64,000 bases of DNA from Glandiceps talaboti (taxonomy: Eukaryota; Hemichordata; Enteropneusta; Spengelidae): positions 7,798,501-7,862,500 of the forward strand of contig NC_135553.1 in the NCBI RefSeq assembly GCF_964340395.1. The letters run 5' to 3'. This document shows, one piece after another, positions 49,604 to 62,399 of the stretch. The notes beneath the pieces were generated by a model, which was not told where the DNA came from, ran no database searches, and saw nothing but the letters and a program-made list of their open reading frames with translations. Made by a program: the position numbers and the translations under genes. The stretch's first letter is position 1; every line of letters starts with the position of its first letter.

Positions 49604-52600
49604 TCCACTTTCCTGGTGAAAATAAACTACTTGTACCTCCAAGGAAATCACACTTTGTTTATCCAGGAAATTACGTGACTATTATGTGTATGTTTCTCAG
49701 ATAACCATGTCCATTTCGTGACTTGGCAATTACAAATTCAATTAGATATCATTCCCAAATATTTTTCTACGTTTAACCAAATAAAATACGAGTAACTTAA
49801 AGGGCCTTATCACTATGAGTCACTAGACTGGTAATGAAACCCCCTTAGGTCATGCTGAATGAAGAAACATATTAAGGAGTATCATAATTATTCCCCTTCA
49901 AGCATCATTTATGACATCGGGAAAAATAATGGCGATTTGGAACGATTTGACTCATATTTCGTATACCGCAGAACAGACACGTTGACTTTGGGTTGTCGAG
50001 ACGTAGAACGACCAGGGTATATAATCCATAGTTGTGTTCAAAGTTGGCTTGTGTGTAATGTAATCAATATAATCAACCAATTAAGCACCTCGTCAAAGTG
50101 TCAAAACTTTGTTGTTCGATAATTGAGGAGGGAAATGTAATGATTTTGTAGCATTAATGGTTCGCTCTAATTCCAAGAAGCATGGGAAGATGATAACGTT
50201 CAAATACATACAGTGTTCATGTGGGATGTTCTAGAGTTTATCCCAAAATAGTACGAGCGAACTATTCCTAAAAGTGTGTAGCAACCATGTAAGAAGGCGC
50301 ATTAATTAAAGTCAAACTCGATTAGCACAAGATTGGAAACACTGTAGTATTACTCCATCATGTATTAACATCTGTTTTCTCTTTGCGGTGTTGTTGTTGT
50401 GAAGAGAACGACAAATAGGTTCAAAGTACGACCCATGAAGTATTAATGTTTGATAAAAGTCTGAGAAACATTTGAAGAAGTAGAGGCATCTGAAATCCAT
50501 CGATAACTACAACTATGTAGAACAAGGATGACATCTACTTAATAATCTATAATAGAATGAAAACGTATTTCTTAGCCGAGATATGTTTTGATTACCAAAC
50601 TGGTTTACAGAAAACAATCCATATCACGTATGCTACTCCAGAACAGAAAAGCCTGTACACAGGTTTAAACTGTCAGTTTTATCATGGATTATTGGAGGAC
50701 GTGTTTGTATCGGAATGTACCGGATAGTGATCAATCTGTCGGCTGCAAATGCTGTACATGGACATATAACTGTATTGTCCATATCATTCATCTGATCGAT
50801 TGAGCCTAGCGCCTTGCTCATTACTAGACTATGCGGTCTAAAATGTGAAAGTTTGCGCCTGTATTACCATCATTTTCAGGTAGAAAACCATGATTGTGAA
50901 TGACCACAGTATTGGGCTTTTATTATCATATTTGAACCTTGACCTTTGAACTTTCTTCTTATAGTCGAGTTATTGCGTTTATATTTGTATTTTCATGAAT
51001 TATGTCTAATTGTAGCTTATATCCAATCAATCACTGTTGTTGAATGATTGTGACTGTGTTTAGGGTCAAACGACTATGTCACGATCATCCAAAACGGATA
51101 ATCGCCTCGCTATTAAACCTTCTTAACATCTGACAAAAGCATTTGTCGAGAAGAGTTTATATGATCCCTGTGCATTTATTTGTACTCTATACACTTGGAC
51201 GAGTGTATAGGCCTACATAGTACCATCAACGTACCAGTGGACAGGAAATTCAGCTGATTGTACAGGACCAGGTGACAGGACGGGTAGAACCTCTTCCAGC
51301 AAAAGCTCATTAGTGTAATATTTCATATGCAATAAAAAGAACATTACAGCTGATAGTTATAGGTCACAGCAATCGTGAATTTTATACCATCAGTCATCTT
51401 TAGTACATCATATAGAGGCTGTATACTTAAAACAGACCATTACCCACTCTAGTATGACAAACATTACATACACGCACCATTTGACCCTGAACACAAGTCT
51501 CGCACACTCTCTCATCAACTAAAAGGTATTATTTACCAATTATGAAATGGGATTCGTTTCCTACAAGTGATACGAAACCAAGGAGCTGCTATGTGAATGT
51601 TTTTTGAGAATGTAGATACAGATTGGCAGACAATATGGAATGTACTTGAAGTTCCCACAGGGACGGTGCATGAAGCAGCTGTGGTAGTTAGATAAACATA
51701 ACCCCATTTCAGAAATTGCACTTTCTACGTATCGCTAGTGCCCCCTTATGTTTCTGTTTGTTTTTGAGCCTACAACTACCACTTAGCATTTCGTAAGTAG
51801 ACGGTTTGCCCTTTAATTTGTGTTATGTATCAATTGATTTAATTTCGTTCAATTTAATTATCGTTATCAAACCCGTGGACAGCATACACTTTTACATACA
51901 CGATACTTAATTATTAATATGATATGCAAATGAAAAAGTATATCGTGGCTATTAAAAAGACATTAAAATGGAGGATATTAATAGCGACAATATTTGTTCA
52001 TTAAAAGACATTCACGGTTTTAAAGAAATTGATATGTCTATAACTGCTAGGTGTGTATATACTTCGATTGTCTACACATGTTTTTTATTATGAAATGTAC
52101 AAGAATAAAGCAATATTGAGTTTTATTATCGTACGGTATTATCTACAGCTGGCATTGCCTACATCCCGAAGCTAACCCTGGAAATAATCAACTGCTGTAT
52201 TAAACTGATGGTTACTGCATGCCGCTCGTAGTTGCCTTCTTCAATTTTTATTCCCAGTACTAGGGTGTACGACCTTTATACAAATATTCAAATTTGCCAG
52301 GGGATCACAGAATGATTTGAAATCGTTGCGCTGCGGCTTGTACATGGCATTTTCATTTCCTTCTCGTGGAAGAAATACATCTGTTAAATCCTACTCCTGA
52401 CCTCTTCCAGGTCCTCAGGGAGAATGAAATGAGAATAAAGGCCTCGAGAATGGGGGCTTTTTTGCCGACCAAAATCTCGCTGCTAAAATTGGCTCAATTA
52501 ACTCTCTATCTGCATTTCATAGGGAGGAGGGGGGTATATTGGCGTGTCGATTATTTATATCCATAGAACGAGCGAGACATGAGCATATATCCAAATCGAA

Positions 52601-52654
52601 ACGTCGGCATATCTCGACAAACATCGATTACTGACTGAAACTTACCGATAGCAT

Positions 52655-52835
52655 CGAAACTAACTCCCATTTCCAAATGGAAATGAAAAACAGTATTGTG
52701 TTGATAGAGTTGAGACCAACTCCTCTTTCAAACTGGAAATAAATTAGCAGTAGTGTACGTACAGATAAAGTGGTGCAGTGGGAACCAACTCCTATTTCAA
52801 AATGAATTAGTAGTACTCTAGTACATTTCAAATAT
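52655..52835. repeat. Three-copy tandem repeat of about 65-70 bp
   Basis: Three copies of CCAACTCCT (first copy CTAACTCCC), a TTTCAAA-type stretch, GGAAATAAATTAG and an AGTA segment start near 52660, 52717 and 52786. A weak fourth copy (CCAACTCAACTTG) is near 52930. Confidence 0.6.
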
Positions 52836-53419
52836 TGACAGTCTAAAAACAATCAGTAGGACCCGGAGATCTGAGATAACACAATATTGACTTGTAAATG
52901 TGTGTAAACGTACTATATAGGAGCTTGTAACCAACTCAACTTGTTAAAAACACACACAAAAACATGATTGTCTTGTGCAACATGACACCATTGCATGCGA
53001 CTGTATTAATCTTCCATGAACCATTCATATATCGTACACGTGTAGAACTAATGAGCCTGAAAATCAGATTCTATGCACATTGATGTGGTCATTACTTCTC
53101 TAGGGATTCACACTTAAATCCTCCTCGCGACATTATTATGTATAATACTCGACAATTCGACTGCTTATAAGAAATCTCAAGCTTACATGATCCTGAATTA
53201 TAGTGGATGTCCCCTTTCTAATAAACCAACTTTTCACTATATAAATGATAGCTCCTTTATGTCATTCATGTACACACGTACATGTAATACCTTTTCTTTC
53301 AGTATTGCATTTACGTAATCACTAACACATGCTCATTTGAAGCCCGTGTATCATTTTTCAAAACAGGTTGATATCTTAACCTTCCAATGATAAGCCTAGA
53401 AGGAGTTGCCTTGGGTAAA

Positions 53420-53815
53420 ACTGTATTGCCATATCAAAGTTCCTTACATTTGTAATAAAGTAAGGTCACTCTGTAATAAAGTGATATCACTCTGCACTAC
53501 TGTAATAGTTTAGAGCAGCAAGTAGCCGTTTGTGTTATTTAATTACGTCATTCGAACTGGCCAGCGAATACACAAGTCTAGGATAAGTCACATGGGGGAA
53601 AACTATGTTTTCATAATTCCCTAGATTTGTAATAATGTGACGTCACTCTGTGCTAGTTATGTAGTGTACGGTAACTGGTGTCCGGTGGCATCATTCATTG
53701 CGTCATTCAAACTGTCCAGTTGGGCAACTATATTAGCATACTTCCTTATATTTGTAATGCTGTAATGGCATTACTGTCCACTACTGTAACAGTGTACAAC
53801 AACTAGTGCAAAGTG
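53420..53815. repeat. Three-copy degenerate tandem duplication, 125-180 bp units
   Basis: Each copy carries, in order, AACTRTRTT/CCATA, TTCCTTACATTTGTAATAA, TCACTCTG, CACTACTGTAATAGT, an AACTAGTG-type stretch and, in the first two copies, a GTCATTCRAACTG segment. Copies begin near 53420, 53600 and 53725. The second copy holds a TGACGTCA palindrome. Confidence 0.6.
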
Positions 53816-53819
53816 ACCC

Positions 53820-55040
53820 CATTTAGGCCAGCTACAGGCAAAACCATTACAAAACATCAAGAATTTGTACGTGTTTGGTAGGAGCATTACATCAGCTTTT
53901 AATATAATTCCTTGGAAGTTATCAAATCTAGGATGCATTTACTGTGCAACAAATAGTATTTTCGGCGATTTGGGAATGCAGCTTTACGATGACAGAGTAA
54001 AGTAGCGATTATCGATAAGGTCATTTGCTAAGGGCTTGACAATTCCTTTAATTTTAATAGAGTTCGACCGTGCGAACATGTAACGTGTTATTAGGGTGCC
54101 AGGTGCTGACTAATATTCTCGTGAGTGAGAAAGAGGCGATAACAATTTTCATCGGTCTACAGCATCGAGAAATAGCAAGAAAATTACACACCTTCAAACA
54201 AGCCTATAAGCACAAACAAGCCTATAAGCTTCTTATGGCTATGTAGCAGCTGTAGACTGTTTAGAATAATTCACATCACAGACAAGGAAACCAGTTTTCC
54301 TTCCTTGTGCCCAAACTTTGCTCATTGCCAAGCCATTGCCATTGCCATCACGACCGCTAACGCAGTGACAGACTCAGCGATGTAGACATGCTATATAGAA
54401 AACCAGCCAAAAGACGTCGACGAAATCACAGGTCTCGAGCTATTCGTTCATACTATGTACGAATGTACCATCAGGAGGTTTAGTGTATAATACAGGTATC
54501 TACGAGTAATAGCCAAAAGTTGCGACTTCTAGGGTTTTAACGCAATACTTGGGTTTGAAAAAGAGATTAGTGTCACCACAATGAAAGGTTACTGCGATGG
54601 CAAATCATGAAATGTCATGATGCAGACATTATGACCAATTATTTGTCAGTACACATAGTAACGCGTTCAAGCAGTAAGAGTGATAGGTACGTACTAATAC
54701 TAGTAGTAGTATTAACACAACGAGATTAATTGTACTATAAGCTAGGATCATCATATATCAATGCATCTGCCATGAAAAGTCAAATGACAGAGATAAAGTG
54801 ACTATACGGCTGTAAAGCTCAAATGCAACGTTGTCTGATTTCGAATTGCACTGTGATAATGCAATTGTTTCATTCTACGAGAGTTTATCTTAGTGTCTTT
54901 GTATAAAATGGATTGGATGGAATTTACTTGATAGATAGATAGGTGATTGATTGACTTGTTTGAATTGATAAGAATGTATTTTTTATGTTTTCTCACTTTT
55001 CTCAGCTGTCCTTATATCCAGGGTACGTACACGTATCTAC
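53820..55040. other. Unique sequence; no supported gene
   Basis: Contains a small hairpin, TAATACTA-GTAG-TAGTATTA, near 54697-54716. Confidence 0.4.
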
Positions 55041-55046
55041 AGAAGT

Positions 55047-55141
55047 ACGTACATACATACATACATACATACATACATACATACATACATACATACATAC
55101 ATACATACATACAACATACATACATACATACATACATACAT

Positions 55142-55190
<49 letters not shown>

Positions 55191-55279
55191 TACATACATA
55201 CATACATACATACATTCATACATACATACATACATACATACATACATACATACATACATACATACATACATACATACAT
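55047..55279. repeat. (CATA)n-(CA)n-(CATA)n array
   Basis: Long CATA blocks flank a (CA)n stretch at about 55158-55186. The open frames here are repeat artefacts. Confidence 0.95.
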
Positions 55280-56442
55280 GTAAAATGTCTGTAGCCTTAC
55301 GCAACTAGTAGACATTACTCAATAATTCACGATTTAACTGAAATATGACAAAGTTCAAAGAGTGAGGGCGTAACAATAGGTCTCTTTCTTTGATTTTAGC
55401 AGTCTGACCTTTACTGTCAGCCAGACGTAACTTGACTGATTATTGACCTCCTGCTGGGGGTACTCACGCCCCTCAATTTACCACTACCTCACCATACCAC
55501 CTGATCCTGCTTATTAGCAGTACATCTTTCTTTTATGGGTGCCTTGATTGTTTCCACATGTACATAGGTAACAGCTATGTGGATTGGAAACCGACCAGCT
55601 AGAAAAACGCTTTCCTTTTCGATTAATTAGTTCCTCGATGCTCTGAACTGATCCCCCTGGACATGTGGTTATTCAATTTGCAATTCAAGAATACCTGTCA
55701 CGAATTTGACTAAATTATCATCGAGTATCGTATTGTATTTCATAGAAATAAGGGACAATACGTATGGAATTACAGAAAATCGGGAACCTTAGAACCAGTG
55801 TCATCTATAAATTTATCCAGCACACGAGCATTTGATTACACGGATACATATATACATAACTGTACCTGACCCACCAACTTATATGTTAAGTCCACTAAAA
55901 CAAATATATTTGGAATTTTACAACTGAAGTAGCAATCATTCAGTCGTATATCATACGATTACGATTAAAAAAGAACCGTGAATATGGATTATGTTATGTG
56001 TCCCTTTACCAGACCTTAATGAAATTAGATTGAATTTGTCCCGGGAATGGTCTATTCATGAGTCATGCCGACAAAAAACAGACCAGCGGGCCCAACGCGT
56101 TGATCTTTTAGTAGAAAAACACATAGAGACTAGAGGACATTATGTTGAACACATACCTCTGCCAATACGTTCTACCAAAATTAGCCAGTTAATATACCCT
56201 TAACAATTCTTCTTATACTGAACAAAAATAAATCAAAGAATGGCGCTTTCTAAGGTTGGAGCGTTGATGTTAGTAAGGCCAAGTCTTTACAATGTATTGC
56301 TGATTGGAATCAGGTCCGGTAATCATCAAACCTAAGCTAGTGATCATTGTCTGATGGACAGTTTTGTCAAAACCCAATCGTTACATTCTGCGACGAAGCA
56401 AACACAACAGAGAAACAGATAGGCTGGCGGTGGGTGGAGAGA

Positions 56443-56469
56443 AAGACAGACAGACAGACAGACAGACAG
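56443..56469. repeat. Short (CAGA)n
   Basis: Six CAGA units. Confidence 0.9.
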
Positions 56470-57824
56470 GGGTGAACACATAACCTCCATCAAACCTTGT
56501 TGACAGGTTTAAGATATCTAACAGAAGGTGAGGAACTATAAACTGTCGACAATCGTTCGTGCCATTTTGCTACGTTTTATCTAAAACTAAAGTCGTTGCC
56601 TCGCTCAGATCCTGAGCAATACTATAACCGTTTACTGATCAGTGAGTGCCGGAGGCACGAGCACAATTTATTATTATCATCATCGCCTTCTCTACCAACA
56701 AAAGTCTCCCATTCACATTGGAAACAGATTGAGATATTATCTTTTGTTCACTGCTTTGGAAGGTGTTTTATACCATAGCAATTAATTAACTCAAGCCAAA
56801 GGTCAGACTTTGTCGCGAGGATACAACGCTAGCAGTTGTATTATTATGGTCTTTATGGCATGTATTCACATAAAAGCCGATACTACGTTATTTTTAAATG
56901 TGTACCCAATTTAATGGAAAAAAGTGTTCAGTTCCAACAAATGCAACTTTGGGATTTTAACTCAATATTACTCTCTTGGGCATTCTGTCAAATGAATGTT
57001 TGCAAATCTGAAGAACGCCAATAAACCATATTGCTCGAGCCAATACTTTGCAGCTGATCAACCACATTAAAAATCATCACTTTATAATGTTTTAATGTCA
57101 TGTCGTAGTGGTTGGTGGCCTAAAAAAAGACAAATAGCAGACAACAGCAAATGATATATGATGAGTATCCCTTGCAGTTCAGCAGATATTATGTGTATCC
57201 AGTATACCTCGGACGATTTAAAACAGAATGTCTGTATATAAGTCACGGGGGATGTACCTCAGTATCAAATTATACATAGAAATTATTTCGCTTGGCATCT
57301 TGTTTATATAAGCGGCATGCACCTTTCACGGTTCTCACGCTAGGCCACATCGAAAACACGCACCGTCGCATTCTCAGGACTTTTCTTTCCAAATCATGGA
57401 GCCCGAAAAGAATTTTAACTGAAAATATATTAGATATCAGTGACAGAAGATAGATGTCTATTTTCTTATAAATCATGAATTTATTTTCTTGGTATGTTTG
57501 TATGTTAATCGTGTGGAGATATCTCATCAACGAAGGACATCTGGTTACTTTTACTGCCTTATAATATTTATTCTGTTATACAACTTACAAAAATGGTGTA
57601 CACTGACAGGGTGTGCTGTCAGCTCTTTAATATGCAGTGTTTAAACGTACATGATGTGTCACATGTGTATTTTTTAAACAATGTGTACATACACTAAAAC
57701 TAAATAGATCGACGGCAGATTTCTCAACGATAGTTGAAATTTCCACATAGTTTTACAAGTTGTGCTAGTGATTTTCTAAACGTACCAAACATTTCTTTAT
57801 CAACGATACAGTTCCCCGGCCTCG

Positions 57825-57853
57825 ACCCCTCCCACCCCACCCCTACCCCCACC
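57825..57853 (-). other. C-rich tract; quadruplex-prone on the minus strand
   Basis: CCCCTCCCACCCCACCCC followed by TACCCCC gives five C-runs with 1-2 base loops. Confidence 0.6.
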
Positions 57854-58743
57854 TCGTTCGCAGTAGATACAACATGAAGACGTTTGCTATGGTTTAACTT
57901 CTTTCAGTAGTGCATACTTGTAGTAGGGAATATAGCGTTCATGGTTCCAAGAATCAATAGGACAAGTACAATATAGTTACTTAGTTACATAGTAGACAGA
58001 TCGAAACGTCGCATTTGTTTCCAATTTTAATACCATTCCAAAGTATCCTGTATGCTTGTAGTTGTGCGGACGGCAGATCAGACGTTGCTTGTATGTCATC
58101 TCTTGAGCTTATGCAAAATCCCCGAGTGAAATTGCAATAGAATGTCGTTGTTGTTTGACTGCGGGGGTTTCATGTGACCAGTTATCATTAAGTTTTCCAT
58201 ATTCGCAGACATTCTAAAATCTCGACAGTAGTATATATTGGAAAATAACTACTAGCATGAATTTGATTAAAATGATTACCCTAGTGTATACAGCAATATC
58301 AGATAAGGATTCCTATTCTCTAAATAACATTTCGGAAATTAAATGTACCATCCGATCAGTGTTGTCAAGAGCATGCCTATGGTAATGAAACATTGATATA
58401 TTATCTTGAAATGTAATATCCTTTTTTTAAAAAGAAAATACATATTGAGTTTCGTAGATAAGTTTAATGCTAGCAGCTCTGAAGAAATGTGTATATACAC
58501 TCAGAAGTCATTCCACATAGATAGTTGCCATGCATTGTTTCTTTGACGTTCCTTACAATCATACTGTGCACGAAGATCATTATGTGATTTATATGGATAT
58601 TGTTGAGTACACTTTGAATTAGTTCTGGATGCCACATTGCAATATATAGTGTAAAGCTATGCTATATAATATGTTGAATACAAAACTGGCTATATTATTG
58701 AATTTTCCGCCCAACAGACTATCCGATACATTTTAATATGTCT

Positions 58744-58778
58744 GACCGTCCGTCCGTCCATTTGTCTGTTTGTTTGTT

Positions 58779-58841
<63 letters not shown>

Positions 58842-58908
58842 GTGCCTGTCTGTATGTTTGTCTGTCTATCCGTCTATTCATCCATCCATCTGCCTGTTTG
58901 TTTGCTTA

Positions 58909-58957
<49 letters not shown>

Positions 58958-59018
58958 CTGTCCGTCCGTCTGTCCATCTATCCATCCACCCATCCATCCA
59001 TCTACCCGTCTATCTAGC
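58744..59018. repeat. (CTGT)n with (CCGT)n, (CCAT)n variants
   Basis: TTGT, CTGT, CCGT and CATC blocks follow one another, with an interruption near 58842-58915. All large open frames here come from the array. Confidence 0.95.
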
Positions 59019-59542
59019 TACATATATACACATATATATGCAAACATGTACGGCCCTATGGTGATTTATAAGGTGTCAGCAACAAGTGTAGGTAGTCGTA
59101 TTTTAAAGCCAAGTCGAAGACATTTGTGTAAAAGACATCATTATCTCATTGATGGCAACCACACTCTCCATTAGAGTAGATCTGTTGTAATATTTACTCA
59201 TTTGAATTTGGATCATGTGACCTACATCTGGAAAACTACAAATTGCTATAATCCATACACTTATACATTAGTGACAATATTTTCCGTCGTGTACACGGGA
59301 TTCAATGTGAAGACTGCACAAAAGATAATATATTAAACCCTTATGGAATTCTATTTAATGACGAGCGAGAACAAGTACGGTAAACATTCACATTAGACAG
59401 ACTGACATGTACAGTATTAAAAAATGTTGTATTAGTGAGAGACAGTGCAAAAGGGAATATACTTTAATGGGTATAACATGTTAATTTGATATTTGCAAAT
59501 AGTACGTGATATACGTTTTTGTCAGCATGTGTGTTTCTATCA

Positions 59543-59592
59543 TGTGTATGTATGTATGTATGTATGTATGTATGTATGTATGTATGTATGTA

Positions 59593-59641
<49 letters not shown>

Positions 59642-59703
59642 ATGTATGTATGTATGTATGTATGTACATGTATGTATGTATGTATGCATGCATGCATGCA
59701 TGG
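59543..59703. repeat. (GTAT)n-(GT)n-(GTAT)n-(GCAT)n array
   Basis: Mirrors the layout of the array at 55.05-55.28 kb in the opposite orientation (CATA-CA-CATA there, GTAT-GT-GTAT here). Confidence 0.95.
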
Positions 59704-60100
59704 GCCTATGTGTTTGTATGGGTGTGTGTGTTTGTTTCTCTACATAACAAGATATAACAATATTTGACATAATCATGAAAACACCTATTCCTATAGACGG
59801 CGTGTCCAGGGAATATTTCCCCCCTAGCTTTCATTGCATTTAATCATGCAAAGTGTTCAACCAGTATCAAATAATAATTATATGTTGACCCAAGTATCGA
59901 CATCGCGACAAGATATAGCTAACCCTTTGGTAAAATTAAAATTGAATTTCAGTGATACTTCAATGTGTTACATGCAAATTAATTATATACAGTACAGTCG
60001 TTGTTCGTACAGGTGTACGTCTGGTTGACAAGGCCTCGTCGTGCCAACGGCAGAAATCAATACTATGAATATTGGATTTCGGCAGCAGAATGATGACGAT

Positions 60101-60196
<96 letters not shown>
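60101..60196. repeat. (AT)n microsatellite
   Basis: About 47 AT units. Confidence 0.95.
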
Positions 60197-60198
<2 letters not shown>

Positions 60199-60315
60199 AC
60201 AATATTGAACGAATGATACACTTATTTAACCTAGTGATACACTGACGAATCTGGTAATGTTATTTGCGCTTGTTTACTTCTTTCCAATTTAATCAATTGT
60301 GTCTTTGTAATAGGG

Positions 60316-60316
60316 T

Positions 60317-60404
<88 letters not shown>

Positions 60405-60422
60405 GGTGGTGGTGGTGGTGGT
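60316..60422. repeat. (GAT)n-(GGT)n trinucleotide array
   Basis: About 24 GAT units with one GGT, then ten GGT units. The minus-strand frame reads poly-Thr and poly-Ile and is an artefact. Confidence 0.95.
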
Positions 60423-60479
60423 ATAATTGAATAAGCTGTAGGAGAGCAAGGAGTTGTTGACTTTGTTCACCACAGCCTT

Positions 60480-60533
60480 AGCCACTCAGCGCTACTGAAC
60501 AGAATATTGCGCTGGAGATTCACGCTATAGAGA

Positions 60534-60622
<89 letters not shown>
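60480..60622 (+). mobile_element. Probable non-LTR (LINE/SINE) 3' end with long GATT tail
   Basis: The sequence before the array, with its TTGCGCTGGAG and CACGCTATAGAGATT, resembles the 'GCGC...CGCTATAnAnAT' 3' ends seen on many invertebrate non-LTR elements, which end in short tandem repeats. Here the tail is about 22 copies of GATT (60533-60622). The same tail unit closes the LINE relic at 23.6-24.2 kb. No coding part is visible, so the copy may be a SINE or a very short LINE remnant. A plain microsatellite is the alternative. Confidence 0.4.
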
Positions 60623-60623
<1 letters not shown>

Positions 60624-60637
60624 CGATCGATTGGTCG

Positions 60638-60710
60638 ATGGTGGATGGATGGATGGATGGATGGATGGATGGATGGATGGATAGCTGGAATGTTGGTTGG
60701 TTGGTTGTTG

Positions 60711-60745
<35 letters not shown>

Positions 60746-60770
60746 GACTGACTGGTTGACTGACTGATGG
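60638..60770. repeat. (GGAT)n, (GGTT)n, (AGTT)n and GACT arrays
   Basis: Four tetranucleotide types follow the GATT tail in succession, each differing by one base from the last. Confidence 0.9.
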
Positions 60771-61194
60771 ACTGATTGAAGTACAATATTGAACTTAACC
60801 AACACAGTCAACTTGAAAGCAGACTAGCTTCATTTAAGACTGGAAATCATACTATTGCAACACTGGAACCAGACAAAAACCAATGCAAACCAATGAACAT
60901 TTATATATGTCTCTTGTTTCGAGAAAAAACAAACAATGTATAGGAAAACATGTCAGTGCATATCATGATACCCACAGCATACAAAATGAGCCAATTGTAT
61001 AGTTTACAGCGAAGAATAAAATTCATAACAGCATATGGTCCAGACCAAATATTCCTTCCGCAGAGCCAATATATATCAATGATTGCTTTGCATATCGTGT
61101 GATACCATCCTGCTATACTATTTACGTTGTATCATTTGATTATTGTTGGTGTATCTCTGCAGCTTTCCATCAATATTTACGTACTGTATCATAT

Positions 61195-61285
61195 GTATAT
61201 GGTTGTCACATTTAACAAACCAGTCCTGTTCTTGGGAGAGGGTCATATTTTGCATTATAATGTCTGGGGGAGGGTAACATTTTAC
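61195..61285. repeat. GGGAGGGTCAT-type tandem repeat, locus 1
   Basis: GGGAGAGGGTCATATTTTGC and GGGGGAGGGTAACATTTTAC lie about 32 bases apart, with a weaker copy (GTCACATTTAAC) before them. The same motif is found at 62.0 kb. Confidence 0.5.
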
Positions 61286-61651
61286 AATCCGTAGTTTTGT
61301 GAGCAAATTGACGATTAAATGATCACCAATTTCATGAATTTGTTTTGTGTGTTTTGAGATGTAAAAGTGAGATGAGCACTCAACATTTATTTTTACGAGT
61401 ACTTTACATGCCAAAATACAAATACATGTATTGTAAGAAAGTTGTTTAATAAAACGATGCATTTTATTTAATGTGCCATCTCACCTTATCGCTCACATTG
61501 TCCGTTAATGTTGTTGTTAAAACATATACTGTAAATTAACAGTTACAGTAACCGGTGCCAAGTTTATCACTCTTTTATTGAAGAAATGCAATGTACAGCC
61601 TTTCAAATCTGTACTACACAGTGTCATTCTCCCTCTTCATTGCAAAATTAA

Positions 61652-61837
61652 ACTCGTACATGCACTGACTCAATTAGTGACAGTGAGTCAGATGAGAGTG
61701 ACACTGATAATGGCAATACTGAAGGTGAAGGGGAAGGTGATGATGATGATGATGATGACAATGATATCAGGGAACTTTTGCAAACGACCAGATCCGGCAG
61801 AGTGTGCATAACATGGAAAACACGTTTTAGATACTAA
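61652..61837 (+). pseudogene. Acidic open frame with a basic C-terminus (unrecognised; fragment)
   Basis: A 61-codon open frame without a start Met reads SDSESDESDTDNGNTEGEGE, a run of seven Asp encoded by a GAT repeat, then NDIRELLQTTRSGR and VCITWKTRFRY before TAA. An acidic stretch followed by 'TTRSGR...TWKTR' looks like the end of a real protein, possibly mobile-element derived, and not a random frame. I cannot name the family. There is no obvious acceptor at its 5' end. It sits between the two GGGAGGGTCAT loci. Confidence 0.25.
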
Positions 61838-61998
61838 ATGGATTGGGTATGATTATAAAAGAAAGGTAACTAGCCAGTTTTTTACTGTTTGTCACTTTAT
61901 ATGTACAAATACTGCTTTCTAATACATGATCAAAACCATGTAATTTGTATGTATACTACATATAATGGGTACATTGATTAACGTTCAGTATATGCAAT

Positions 61999-62065
61999 TG
62001 TCATGGGGAGGGTCATGCTTTACAAATGGAGAATAGGGGGACCATGTCTTACTTAACAGACCATG
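61999..62065. repeat. GGGAGGGTCAT-type tandem repeat, locus 2
   Basis: GGGGAGGGTCATGCTTTAC and AGGGGGACCATGTCTTAC are spaced by about 31 bases, matching the motif and period of locus 1, roughly 0.75 kb away. Confidence 0.45.
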
Positions 62066-62332
62066 TGTGTGATTTCCTCCGGCCCTTCCCCCTGTATATA
62101 CTGAAGACTCCCTTAGGTTTATGCCTGGTCGCCTGTACAGCTGTATACACAATCTTTCATGGGCGGGAACGCACGTTTTGTTCTGAGTTTTGGTGGATTT
62201 GTTACGTGAAAGAATATTTTTGGCCACACTAAATCGCTTAGATTACCGCCGTTGCTAGCCTACTTGATACAATGAAAACTAGTAGAGTTGAAACAAAGTG
62301 TTGTTTGGCTCGACGAAAATTTTACTAAAATT

Positions 62333-62388
62333 ATTATATTTTGTCGATTAGCGCCGCATAATTATATTTTGTCGATTAGCGCCGTATA
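62333..62388. repeat. 28-bp tandem duplication
   Basis: ATTATATTTTGTCGATTAGC then GCCG is present twice back to back, separated by CATA and followed by TATA. The 24-base core is identical in both copies, so the duplication is recent. Confidence 0.85.
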
Positions 62389-62399
62389 ATTATCGTACA

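Larger units (their letters stand above)
48430..52650. other. Unique sequence; no supported gene
   Basis: Only two very short arrays (49079, 49583) and chance frames. Confidence 0.4.
55285..58735. other. Unique sequence; no supported gene
   Basis: Chance frames at 55991, 56596 and 56836 on the plus strand and 57270 on the minus strand show no domain. Confidence 0.4.
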
